Shown piece by piece: positions 34,535-44,900 of a stretch of DNA of 64,000 bases. Numbering within the stretch: the stretch's first letter is position 1; the number at the start of each line of letters is the position of its first letter. Below the pieces are notes generated by a model that worked only from the letters and a program-made list of their open reading frames with translations, was not told where the DNA came from and searched no databases. The position numbers and the translations under genes were made by a program. The stretch covers positions 27,594,731 through 27,658,730 of the forward strand of contig CM057156.1 of assembly GCA_029962745.1 (NCBI GenBank), written 5' to 3'. This stretch comes from Echinometra lucunter (taxonomy: Eukaryota; Echinodermata; Echinoidea; Camarodonta; Echinometridae).

Positions 34535-36470
34535 TTAATGCATAGAAACAAACCCTTCAAGAGCTCTAGGTATATTCCCAGAGAAGGGGATCTTGTTCTC
34601 GATAATGCATCTGGCCGCTAGACATTGCAGCTTGGTGTAGTTGATGGGAGCCAGATCGCAAGACACTTTGAGCAGGTCCAGAGGAGTCTGACCCTCCTGG
34701 TTCCGGAAGTCACAATGTGCCCCGTGATCTAGGAGCAACTTCATGATCTCATTGTTATCCACCTTGCTACCATTTGTTGTGATGGTAGAGGAACCTGGTG
34801 CTGCAGTGTTTGTGGCGGCAATGTGTAGGGGTGAATTCCCACTGATGTCCAGGGTATTTGCGTCGGCACCGCATTCCAACAAAAACTGCACCACTCTCTT
34901 GTCTGGGAAGGTGCAGACGGGATAACGCCCTACAGATGATGTGGCCTTATCAACCGCAAGATGCAGGACAGTGAATCCCTTGCTGCCACGCAGCTGGAGT
35001 TTCACGAGTTGGTACGTTGCTCGTTTCACATCTTCCATCTGTTGCGGCGTTGCGCCTTCTCGCTTCGCTATAAGACACATGAGGTGCATGAGGATGAGGA
35101 GGGTTCGGTTGAAGTTTGTGGTCTCCTTTTCCTGTTGTGGACCAAAGGGAAGTTGTGCAACACCACGCTTCATCTCTGAGATCCCTTTCAAGTACACAAC
35201 CGCAACATCACTGAAAGGTACATGCTGGTACACACGTTCACTATTTCGTTCTGATAACATATATGCAAAGAGTTCCGCAAATGAGAGTAGACTGCTTTGG
35301 GTCATTGGATTTAGAGATTCTAATGCATCCTGCTGCATTTCAAGTGCGTACATCCAGAGCATAATGCATCGCTCAAAGTTGCCTGAATCAGCATAGACTG
35401 CACCACGATATCTGATATAGTATGTTGTGTCAGGGTGTGCTGGTCCTAGGATTCTTTCCCGTATGAGCAAGGCTTGCATTCTCATTTCATCAGGATCTCC
35501 AACCATGTTTTCAAGGTCCTGCCTACTTTGCGCCTCTACTGTGAACTCGTATGCAGCAACAGGTTTAGCACATTTCTGTTTATGAACAATATGACCTCTG
35601 TCATTGTAACGTAGCTCCATTGCACGTTCCCAGAAACCAATCGCTTGGTGCATATCCCTTTTCTTGTCTACAAAGGTGCTCCTACCAGCTCCAGTGCATC
35701 AATCTTTTCTGTCCTTGGTATCTCTTCTGCAGCGAGGGGTAGTCGACAATGTTCACATGACCTGCCACTGCAGCAGCTTTGATCGGCGTTATCCCATACG
35801 CATCGGTGTCCATCTTCGCCCTGTGTTTCAACAAAAGCCTCATGATTTCTAGACTTCCTGATTCTGCACAGTCATGCAATGCAGTGTTTCCTCGTACACT
35901 CTTTCTGTTCACATCTGCACCTAGATGGAGCAGATACTCTGCAATTTTGTAGTGTCCTTTGTAGCACGAAATCATGAGACAAGTGTGTCCATGTCGGTTT
36001 GCTAACTCAATATCTGCTCCATGCTGTATAAGATATTTGACGATATCGTAATGACCATCAAAGCAAGCAGCACGGAGAGGGGTTGAGTTTGAGAAGGTGG
36101 TGTGATTTACCCTGGCACCATGTTTGACGAGTGTTGAGACAGTCTGATAATGACCTGCAGCAGCAGCACACCACAGCGGTGGAGCCCCATCAATTGTTTC
36201 TCCATCAAACGTCACAGAACCAACCTGTTCTATATCTGCTTTGCACTGTTCAATGAAATAGGTTACCACATCTATGTGACCGTGTCTACAAGCAACAATA
36301 AGTGGGGTAGTGCTATCCACAATTTGTGACACCATCCATTTGATTTGTTCCTTGTTGAAGTTCTGAAACCATTTCTTGATGCGGCACAACTTCCCATCCC
36401 GAGCAGCAGTAAAGACACTCACTAAATAAAATTTGGGATCACGAGAACTAGGTTGTTGCTTCTTTGACAT
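34535..36470 (-). CDS. fem1c: FEM1 (A/C-type) CUL2 ubiquitin ligase receptor, with two frameshifts
   Basis: FEM1 proteins recruit substrates, notably Arg/C-degron proteins for FEM1A/C, to a CUL2-elongin B/C ubiquitin ligase (family knowledge). One uninterrupted genomic stretch of about 645 codons encodes it, so the coding region is intronless. The N-terminal part (36470-35682) carries about seven ankyrin repeats with FDGETIDGAPPLWCAA, STPLRAACFDGH and HGHTCLMISCYKGH. The central part has MRMQALLIRERILG and RYRGAVYADSGNFERC (TPR-like). Two further ankyrin repeats and the VHL-type box LQCLAARCI follow, ending EGFVSMH. HGHTCLMISCYKGH places it with FEM1A/C rather than FEM1B; A and C are not separable here. 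The start has G at -3 and an in-frame TGA ten codons upstream. The frame breaks near 35736-35739 (CCCC run) and near 35675; the 20 codons between are conserved in a third frame. Consensus errors are more likely than decay because everything else is intact, but a recent pseudogene is possible. Confidence 0.9.
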
Positions 36471-36700
36471 CTCTACTCCACTCTCAAGAATGCCTCACAT
36501 AAAATTCCAGTGAAAATAACGAGAGGAACATGATATTTATAGGGTTCATACTTGCGGTTTGAGGAGTCAAGTTGTGTGTAATTGCAGTGACATGGCGGCG
36601 GCCGGTGTCAAAATAAATAGCGCCATCTCACGGTCCTTGCAAATTCCTCTCGGATTATAATGCCTAGCCTAGCTCGGGCATGATCAGATCATAGAGATCC
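36471..36700 (-). promoter_or_regulatory. FEM1 5' leader and likely promoter
   Basis: Less AT-rich than the surroundings, with a GGCCGCCGCCATGTC segment (complement of 36589-36603) that contains a YY1-like CCGCCAT core. A minimal ATG-TGA element lies at 36500-36495, in frame with and 30 nt upstream of the FEM1 start. No TATA box is evident and the transcription start is unknown. Confidence 0.4.
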
Positions 36701-37115
36701 TATCCAAGATAGTACTCGTAAGCGCTGCCAAATTTCCCCGTTTAGTCGATGATTTCGAAATATTGATACCATAGGAGGGAGGTAATTCATCTTATAGATT
36801 GCATGGATATTCCGCGATATACAAATGTAAGAGGAGAACTTTTATTTGGAAATGGCAGATCCGGGATAGGAGAAGGTGGGTCCAGGGTAATTCTCCGGAA
36901 AGGGGGGGGGGGGGGGGGGGAGTAACTCACCTGTTATCAAGTTCTCTCTCTCTCTCTCTCTTTCTTATTCAAATTTATTTAGAGGGTATTCTTTTCTGTA
37001 TACTGGTGAGCCAGATTGGGTTTTGCCACTGCCAAGCAATGGGTTGGGGGGGGGGGGGGGGGTAAGGGCAAATAGGTGTTTCAGGGTCAAATCTAAATTT
37101 TGAGTACAGTCAGTC
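36701..37115. other. Intergenic with homopolymer tracts
   Basis: G20 at about 36901-36920, (CT)n at about 36942-36962 and G15 at about 37048-37062. No gene seen. Confidence 0.55.
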
Positions 37116-37377
37116 AGGGGCGGCGCTACAGGGGGGGGGGGGCAAGGGCGAATGCCCCCTCCCCTTATGATTTTTTCAAGTGATAAAAAAAACAAAGAAA
37201 AAAGAGGAGAAAAAGAAGAAAAGAGGAGGAAGAAGAAAGAAGAGGGTGGGAAAAGAGAGGCCTGGGGCTTGCAATTATTATAATACCCATATTGTTCATT
37301 AAATTTTAAAACGTCAATAAATTCACCTAGTGTCATCTTGCCCCCCCCCCTATCAAAATACCCTGGCGCCGCCCCTG
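37116..37377. mobile_element. Candidate MITE with AGGGGCGGCGC ends
   Basis: The left end AGGGGCGGCGC and the right end GGCGCCGCCCCT are inverted copies, with adjoining G-run and C-run inside the ends. It is flanked by CAGTC on both sides (37111-37115 and 37378-37382). A similar single end ('aggggcggcgctac') occurs at about 38239. Non-coding. Confidence 0.65.
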
Positions 37378-37889
37378 CAGTCCGTTGACGGCTTTGGCAG
37401 GCACCCGCATAGCCGGGGTGGGGGCCGCGGTCGCCCCCCAAAACAAAACAACCAAACGCCAAAACAAAAGACAGAAATAAAGAGAAGAAAAGCGTGAGCG
37501 AGAAAAGAAAAAGGCAGAGAACGTAGGAAGAGCGATAGCAGACAAGGAACAAAAGAAACGTCGGAGCTTCCACCCCCCCCCCCTCCGGAGCGCGCTTTGC
37601 CGCGCTCACTACCGCCCCCTAAAATGAAATCCTAGCTACGCCACTGCTGTTGGCAGGGGCGGAGCAATGTAGCATACCTTGAGAGTTGAGAGCCTATTTC
37701 ATACGACCCTAGTCACCCTACCATTCTTACCATAATAAAACCTGGAGACTGATATTCGTTTTTTAGTGTATACGAGGCATAGCCCCTCGATCCTTCAAAC
37801 ATATAACCTCCCGCGATGCGCGAGCAACACCAATTTCAGTTTGTTGTTTCAGTTGATTTTGTATCGATATTCTACAGCAATATTTAGAG
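37378..37889. other. Intergenic, nothing recognised
   Basis: Purine-rich and mixed repeats ('aaagagaagaaaagcg', 'tagctacgccactg'). No gene seen. Confidence 0.5.
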
Positions 37890-37995
37890 GTGCCGTAGTC
37901 GAGTGGCAGTAAGGCGCTTGACTGGAGACGTGAGAATTGGGGGTTCGATCCGGACACGGCACGATGCCCTTAAGCAGGGCATTTTATCTACCATG
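37890..37995 (+). mobile_element. tRNA-Ser-like SINE head
   Basis: 37890-37962 resembles a tRNA. The acceptor arms GTGCCGT / ACGGCAC pair over 7 bp, there is an A box TAGTCGAGTGG (37896-37906), an anticodon-like loop CTGGAGA and a B box GGTTCGATCCG (37942-37952) missing one base. The T-stem does not pair and 'gatgcccttaagcagggcatttta' follows, as in SINEs. Hence a retroposon head rather than a functional tRNA gene. Confidence 0.65.
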
Positions 37996-39127
37996 CTCTT
38001 TTATCATACATTAAATGAATTAACGTGCTATAATATAGGCATGAACGCGTGCATGTGTGTTTCTTTTTTTAAAAAAAAATCACCGACCATGACTCTCTCT
38101 TCCGCGAGACAGTCGTGGTCCCATATAAAGACCACTTAAAAAAAATAGCAGGAGACATTTACTTTTTCGCTATTTTATGTACCGTCAGTGATGTGCTTGA
38201 AACAGTCAAAATATAATATTATTCATCATTTGTTTTCAGGGGCGGCGCTACGGGGGGGGGGGGCGAATCGCATTTGACGATGACGTATTATTTCGTCATC
38301 AAAATACAATATAGGCCTATTTGAATCACATATTGGGCCAATTTGCTTTCCTGCCCAAACTATCCTGTATCTGAATGTTTGATATACGAGTGAGCGCAAC
38401 GAGCGAGGAAAAAATTTACATGCTTTGATACGCCTCAAAGATATCTAAATAGTATATTCGATCACGACGCTCTTTGGTTCGTCGCTTGCCATCCAAAACC
38501 ATGTGACTATTTATGAGCGAGCGTAGCGAGCAAGCGAGAAAAAAGTGGATATTTTTTAAATACTGAGAACAGGTTCTAATGTATCGTTACTCCATTCATT
38601 CTCACGATCTTAGTAACATACATTTTTATCGGCATCTTCCTTTCTCATATTGGTATGAAGGAATAGGCTATTGGTCACAGGCCAGTATCTCCTACAAATT
38701 CTTCTACTTAATGTCTTCATGCCGTTCGACTCCTTGCAGTTTTACTGACCGTAAGACTAGAAGAATAGTGTAACATTAGATAGAAAAACAAGGTGCAAAC
38801 CAATTTCCTTTCGTAAGAATAACCGTATAACATTAGGCAGAGAGACAAGATGCTTATCAATTTCTTGTCATAAAGATAGTACTATAACCGACATTGGTTG
38901 ACATACTTAAAATGCGAGCAGAGCGAGCGAGCGCTTCCAGATTATATTTTTCCATACTCTTCCCTTTTATCTTTCTTCCTTATGGGGGGGGGGGGGATCC
39001 CCCACCTCCTGGAAATTAATTTTATCTAGGTCACATTGCCGCTCTACTCGTTATTACATTAATAGATAGAAAGACAAGATGCAAACCGATTTCTTTTCAT
39101 TAATTCTTTGAAATGGTACATAATTAT
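37996..39127. other. Intergenic, TE-rich
   Basis: Contains 'gagcgcaacgagcgagg', 'gagcgagcgtagcgagc' and 'gcagagcgagcgagcgc' words (38390-38940) typical of dispersed repeats, and G-runs near 38251 and 38984. No gene seen. Confidence 0.5.
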
Positions 39128-39192
39128 AACCGGCATTGGTTAAGATAAAAATGCGAGTAGAAGCTTTAGATAGATCTTAACCAATGCCGGTT
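39128..39192. repeat. Perfect 19-bp inverted repeat
   Basis: AACCGGCATTGGTTAAGAT (39128-39146) and its exact reverse complement (39174-39192) enclose a 27-nt spacer. Related words ('aaccgacattggttga' near 38886, 'aaccggcagaggtta' near 39207) lie on either side, suggesting a degraded local repeat family. Confidence 0.85.
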
Positions 39193-39839
39193 AGAATAAT
39201 CATAACCGGCAGAGGTTATGACACTTCTCCCTTTTTTCTTTCTTTCCCTTTCTTTGTTTTTAAGGGGATTAACGGGGGTCCTTGTCATTGTTTATGGTGA
39301 ATTATGGGGGGGGGGGGGAATAATACAGGCCACCCCACCCAAAATGGGAGGGATATCGCCCATCGCCCACCCCCAACCGGACACCCATGAACACTAACAC
39401 CAAGAGGCCTACCACCACGCAGCAACATTTAATGACGTACATACGTGGAGGAGAGGAGAGGAGAAATCGAGCGGAAGAGCCCCGCCTCCTCCCCCTCGGG
39501 GATACTCAAAACGGGGGTGTGCCGCTGAAGCCTCCATACCCGTGCCCATTTTTAAGGGTCGTAGTAGAAAAGGGTACCCATTATTAGGGATTTTGCCTCT
39601 CGGGTGTGTACTTAGGCCTCATTATGGCAGAGAGTATCATTCTAAACAATAAAGTTACAGAAGTTTTAAAAAAGTGAGGGGCATGTTTAGGGATTTTCCG
39701 ACTCAAAACCATACCCCATGTTTCAAGCGATTTCTTGCAAAAAAGCGCGACCCATTAGAGCGGCACACCCCCGTATACCTTAGAAGAAGAAAATAAATCG
39801 GGCAACTATGTGCAGAAAGAAGACAAGAAAAGTAAAGAC
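39193..39839. other. Intergenic, nothing recognised
   Basis: Mixed sequence with a G13 run near 39306 and imperfect 'cgggggtgtgccgct' / 'agcggcacacccccg' inverted words at about 39512 and 39758, which may bound another short inverted-repeat element. Confidence 0.45.
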
Positions 39840-39912
39840 GGGGAATAAAAAAAAGGAAAGGAAAATTGAAGAAAGAAAGAAAAAAGGGCAGAATGAAAGA
39901 AAGAAAGAGAAA

Positions 39913-39959
<47 letters not shown>

Positions 39960-40082
39960 GAGAAATAAATGAATAGAATGAACATTAAAGAAGAAAAACA
40001 AGCAAGACAGAAAGAAAGAAATAAGGAAGGAAGGAAGGAAAGAAGGAAACAGGGAAGAAAGAATGGGGGGGGGGGGGGGGGG
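39840..40082. repeat. (GAAA)n purine tract ending in a G-run
   Basis: About 220 bp of AAAG/AAGG tetranucleotides followed by G18 (about 40065-40082). The long Phe/Ser/Leu-rich open frames on the complement are artefacts. Confidence 0.93.
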
Positions 40083-43000
40083 AGGGGTCAGGGCTGGGTA
40101 AGATCCCGGGGAGCAGGTGCATAGATAGCGCATATGCGCATGGGTTCGTAGGGTACGGGGAGGTGGGATCCATTGTAAAGCGCATATTATTGCACAAAAA
40201 TAAACGGAACGTGTACGGTATGTGACCGTTGACAACTAAACGAAACGGCGTACGACACGAACAGCGGTAAATACAAAATCTGCTCAAGCAATATGAAAAT
40301 TCAACCTGCTCCTGACATGAGTCTACCTTTCTAGGTGAGAGGGTGAATTTGAATGATTTGTATTGTTTTTAAGAAGCTTAATTTTCCAACTTAGTTATTA
40401 ACAGAACGCATTTTTAGAAACGCAATATACACTTTTCTGTGTGTCAGTCCCACAAATAAATTATCTTGAATGGTTCGTCTCTTAGTCTTACTAGTCTTGC
40501 AAGTTAGTGCTCTAACGTTAGAGTCTAGCCTACTACTACAGCAGTTGAAAGTTTTTACAGATTATTATCATTTTTAGGACTCTATGTATTCATTTCTATC
40601 AGGATTTAATGTTTATCTGAATTTTCATTGACTTTATTTGTAATAAAATTAATGTAAAAATGATTGATTTGTCAACTAAACTAAAGCGAAAGGAGAGTGA
40701 AAACTCTTGACATGTCTCACTCAGGGAGCCATTGGTATGGTGAGCTGTGCAAATTTATGTGAAATGCTGCCCTCTATAGTTGGAGATAGAAATCACTAAA
40801 ATAATCAACAAATTCTTGGAAAATGTTTGCTTTTTACACCCAGTATGATAACATATCCTATTTTCATTCCATTCCTTCAATTGGATCTAAATTATCTTCA
40901 TCAAATGAATTTTTAGAAATCTTTTTCTGATCACTGCTCTTGTTCCTCTATCCCAGAAATGTGACAGAGAACACTACTTTCCTATTGTCAGCAATTTCCA
41001 CTGTACAGGCCTAATTCAGTGCAAGGTTATCTGATGATAACCTGGCATTTGTGCAAGTGGACATGTCTGTGTCATGTCTTTAATTGAGTTTGACTTTGTG
41101 TTTGTCATTCACTCAGAGTTTTTTTTTTCTTCATATTGACAGTATCGATAATATAAGCATTAAGCAATGCCACTCATAACGACTTTTCTGTACTTTGTGT
41201 GTGTAAGAGTACAGTCCCTGTATGGTCATATGCAGCAACACCAACACCACCGCATGAAAGTCAATTTTTAAATGACAAGCCATATGTGTACGTCGACCTT
41301 CAGCCTTTTATTCCTAATGGAAGTGGTCAGTGAAGCCAGACATACTCTCAGCGTAACAATATGCAGAGACTGAAGCTTTTGGTCTGTGATAACATAAGCA
41401 AGGCCACAGTAATGCTACTGCAACACCACCAGCGGCAACACCACTGCATGAAGGTCACTTTTTCATTGACAGTATTGATAGTATAAGCAGTGCCACTCAT
41501 AGCGAGTTTCTATACTACGTGTGTAAGAGCACACATAGTCGTATGCAGCAACACCAACACCACTGCATGAAAGTCAATATTCACTCAAAATTGGAATATG
41601 ATTTACAAATACAGGCCCCAAAATATCAAGTAAGAGATTTACAGAGATGTTGGAAAGCAATTCCAAAAACAAAATCCCTAATTCACCATCAATTCTGTCA
41701 TTTGATGCGAGACATGAGTAGTACTTGAACAAGATAGAAATGAACTGGATGAGAGATAGATCTGGAAACCCGACTGCAGACTTCTGCATATTTCCAGTAC
41801 ATCTGGTAATAAAGGTAATAAAGGTAATAAAAGGATGGTGTACATTTCTTGACTGGCAAAATACATGATAACTCAATTAGGGCATAGAAGGTGCTCTGCC
41901 AAAAAACTCCACTTGTCATCATTTTAATCGCAGTGGTAACCTTGATACAAAACTATTGGTCTAAAAATTGGCATGCATGTCCGTGGTACCAAACTCATTC
42001 TTTTTTACCTCCATGGATATATATCTAATTGCGTACAGAAAGTCCTCCACATGGAGATGCTAGTAGTACTGGAAATGCAATGTGTATGTGCTTGTACAAC
42101 TACGAAACTGTCAAACCATCTAAGTGATAACTAAGAAAGTAGGGACAAATAAATGATTTTTACGTAAGTTTTCAGGATTTTCTCAAATTTTCTTTGAATT
42201 TGGTTGATCTTATTTGGACTTTCTTGTAGAATAAAGCGTTAGTCATGTATGTGTCTGTGTAATATGTTATTTGAGAGAGTAGTATCACTGTCTTTGTTTT
42301 AGCTCTAAAGGGGGCTAGTGGTCAATACTGACCACTAGTCTTGCTAGTGATATGCAGTTCCACTTTGGAATTGAAGTTTTACATGTACATGTACATGCTT
42401 GTAGCAAGGAAGGTGGTTTGATGTTGGTGCTTTTTTTTTTTTTTTTTTTTAAAATCAGCATGCAGATTTAAGTGCTTTCAGTTAGTAGATGACGACAAAA
42501 TACAATGGTTTTGTATTTAGTTGTACATGTATCATCACTTCAAAAAGAATGATAGTTGGGAGACGAAAATCAAAGCACTTTGTTTTCAGCAGGCTATGGT
42601 TGATGAGAATTTTAAATCTATCTTGGTTCTGCATATCCTAAATTTAAATGTGTAAGAATGTTATGATGGACGAATGGATGCATATTTCAAGTCAATATCA
42701 ATGCCAGTGTCAAATATTGTTCAACAAAATAAAGGGGTTGTAAGTATAAAAGGGACACATGAAATAAGTAAATGCAAATCTCGATTTTGAAACTGATGTA
42801 AAATTTCCCTTGATTTAACGAGATTATGAGAATAAAATAAAAAAAAAAAAGAATAAGGAAATAACTGATCTTTTTGGCAATTATCTCCTCAGTCATATTC
42901 GAAGTAACAGAAATCATTGTTTGAATGCAGTTTTAATTTTTAAGTTCCTGTAGAGACTCTGTTGCACATTGATGAATGAAGTCCTATAAAGAAAACTTGT

Positions 43001-43157
43001 TTAGATGTCTCAATCAGTTATCAAGCCAAAGGGCACAACTCAGGCAGCAGTACAGGAAAATCTGCTGGGAATTTGGTTTTCTTTACTCTTGATCAGGACT
43101 CAATACTTGAATTGGAATAATGACTTTTGACATTAATTTGATTTGTCCATTTGACAG
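40083..43157 (+). other. 5' flank or first intron of CCDC171
   Basis: No coding sequence recognised. The segment ends at an acceptor (TTTGACAG, AG at 43156-43157), so an upstream non-coding exon is expected but not located. A partial tandem duplication lies at 41136-41583 and a poly-T run near 42430. Confidence 0.45.
41136..41583. repeat. Partial tandem duplication, about 331-bp spacing
   Basis: 'attgacagtatcgataatataagc' ... 'gcagcaacaccaacaccaccgcatgaaagtcaat' (from 41136) is repeated with substitutions from about 41467. A third shorter 'caacaccac-gcatgaaggtca' lies between them. Non-coding. Confidence 0.7.
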
Positions 43158-43438
43158 TGTCATTGAATCGAGACTTACAGTGGAGCTAATGGCATCGCCT
43201 TCATCCACCATCAACTTCTTGCCATCTGAGGCATCTCCTACCCCACAGGCCAGACGGAGCCCCTCCCCCTTCGGCAGGGCTGGGAGCCCCCTGAGGTGCA
43301 GGGAGCCAGGCTATGGCCCCCTGTCTTCCCTGGGGTTCCTGCCCCTTGCTACTGGTGACTCCACCCAGTTGCAGCAGATGGTGGTTCAACTCTCGGCCCA
43401 GTTCAAGCAACTGCAGCAGGAACGAGATGAAGAAATGG
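43158..43438 (+). CDS. CCDC171: CCDC171 exon 1 (first coding exon seen)
   Basis: First in-exon ATG is at 43189 (MASPSSTINFLPSEASP), followed by a Pro/Ser-rich, probably disordered stretch and then the first coiled coil (QLQQMVVQLSAQFKQL). The frame is open upstream through the acceptor, so an earlier start in another exon cannot be excluded. Donor ATGG|GTAAGC, phase 1. Confidence 0.8.
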
Positions 43439-44869
43439 GTAAGCGGAGAGTGTTGACATGGAAAGTGAGAGAAACAGTTTAAGAATGAGTTGTCAAAAAA
43501 TACCAGCCATGGCCTAATACCGTAACTTGACCCCTACATGCTTCACATTTCAGTAGCTTATAGACATAGTATAGTAATGAGTACCGGTATGTGTTGTGGC
43601 CTTCTAAAGGCTCATTCAAATATTCAGCTGCAAACCCCTGGAGAAAACCCCCATTTTTTTTAGTGTTCACATATGGCGTGATAAACTGTGCCACTTACGA
43701 TTTTGATATGAGATGCGCATTTTTGCGTCGATAATAGTTCACTCCAAAAATTTTTTCTCTGAGTTTATAAGAATTTGATAGCTCCACACCACCTCATAAA
43801 CCATTCATTTACGCGTTAAAAAACAAACAAACTTGGGTTTTACCGAAGGGGTTTTCTGCTTCATATGTGAACAAGCCTGCATGGGTTCAGCTTCCTTTGT
43901 CACCCCAACTGCCTTTCAGTTACATCTACATGTAAAGTGGTTTTTTTTTCATATGCCACAAATTCATGCATTCCAGAGAGGCATTACACTGCTTTATGTG
44001 TAACAATCAAGACTCCATGCTGCATTGTGCTTGTGTGACTTTATATTTCTTATTACTTTTGATAATAAAGGTTGCATTTTATTCAACATGGCTTTGTGTT
44101 TGTGGCAGCAAAATCCAGGCACTTATTAAGTATTTGTTAAGCTAATTTTCCTCTTTTCTTATTCTTAAACAATCCTCAAATCTAACACTACCACAGACTA
44201 CAGGGTCTACTCCAATCTCTTAATGGGGTCAGGCCAGTGGTTTTAGGAAATATTTAAATAGAGCATCTAGATGCATTGCTGCTTCTCATTTCATAATTTG
44301 ATTAAATGTCACATTATACAGAGAAGGCTGGATATCCATAACAATTAATTTTTCCTTTCCCTCTTCATTTCTGGCAGACAATATGGCACAGCTTAGGAGA
44401 AGGCTGAATGATTCTGAGAGAGATAAACTGGAGCTGACATCAGCCTTCAACTCGGAGGTGTGGTAACTATGTTATGAATTAGTACTGTTTTCATTGTATG
44501 ACTCATCATCGCCATTGGCAACCCTGCTGTCTTTATCAATACTGTTTCCAGAAGCCTAAGCTTAAGCTCCTGGTAAATTCATGCCCTATTGTGGAGGTGT
44601 TGTGGTCCGGTGGATAAGTCTTTGGACTTTGAACCACAGGGTGCAGGGTTCGAATCCTGCTGCAGCACGAATGTCCTTTGGTTAGACATTAATGTACATT
44701 TGCCACACTTGACCCAGGTGAGGTAAATGGGTACCTGACACTCTGGCAGGAATTAATTCCTTGAAATGCTTGAGTGCTGTAATGGCTGCCAGGGTAATAA
44801 TATCCAAAGTCCTGTGGAAGTGCATAGAGACATTAAATGTGTGATATGATATGCCCTATACAAGAACGA

Positions 44870-44900
<31 letters not shown>

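Noticed and set aside
35682..35745. A tiny intron explaining the FEM1 frame change
   Set aside because: The intervening codons are themselves conserved FEM1 sequence in a third frame and no GT-AG pair of workable size restores the frame.
37116..37609. 214-codon - strand frame with Pro/Leu/Phe-rich sequence
   Set aside because: It crosses homopolymer runs and a MITE, and has no coherent domain.
37890..37962. Functional tRNA-Ser gene
   Set aside because: The acceptor arm pairs, but the T-stem does not, the B box lacks a base, the long variable arm is missing and SINE-type sequence follows.
39780..40235. Phe/Ser/Leu-rich 151-codon frame on the - strand
   Set aside because: Mostly translation of the (GAAA)n tract on its complement; the repetitive FLSFFLSF pattern is not a membrane protein.
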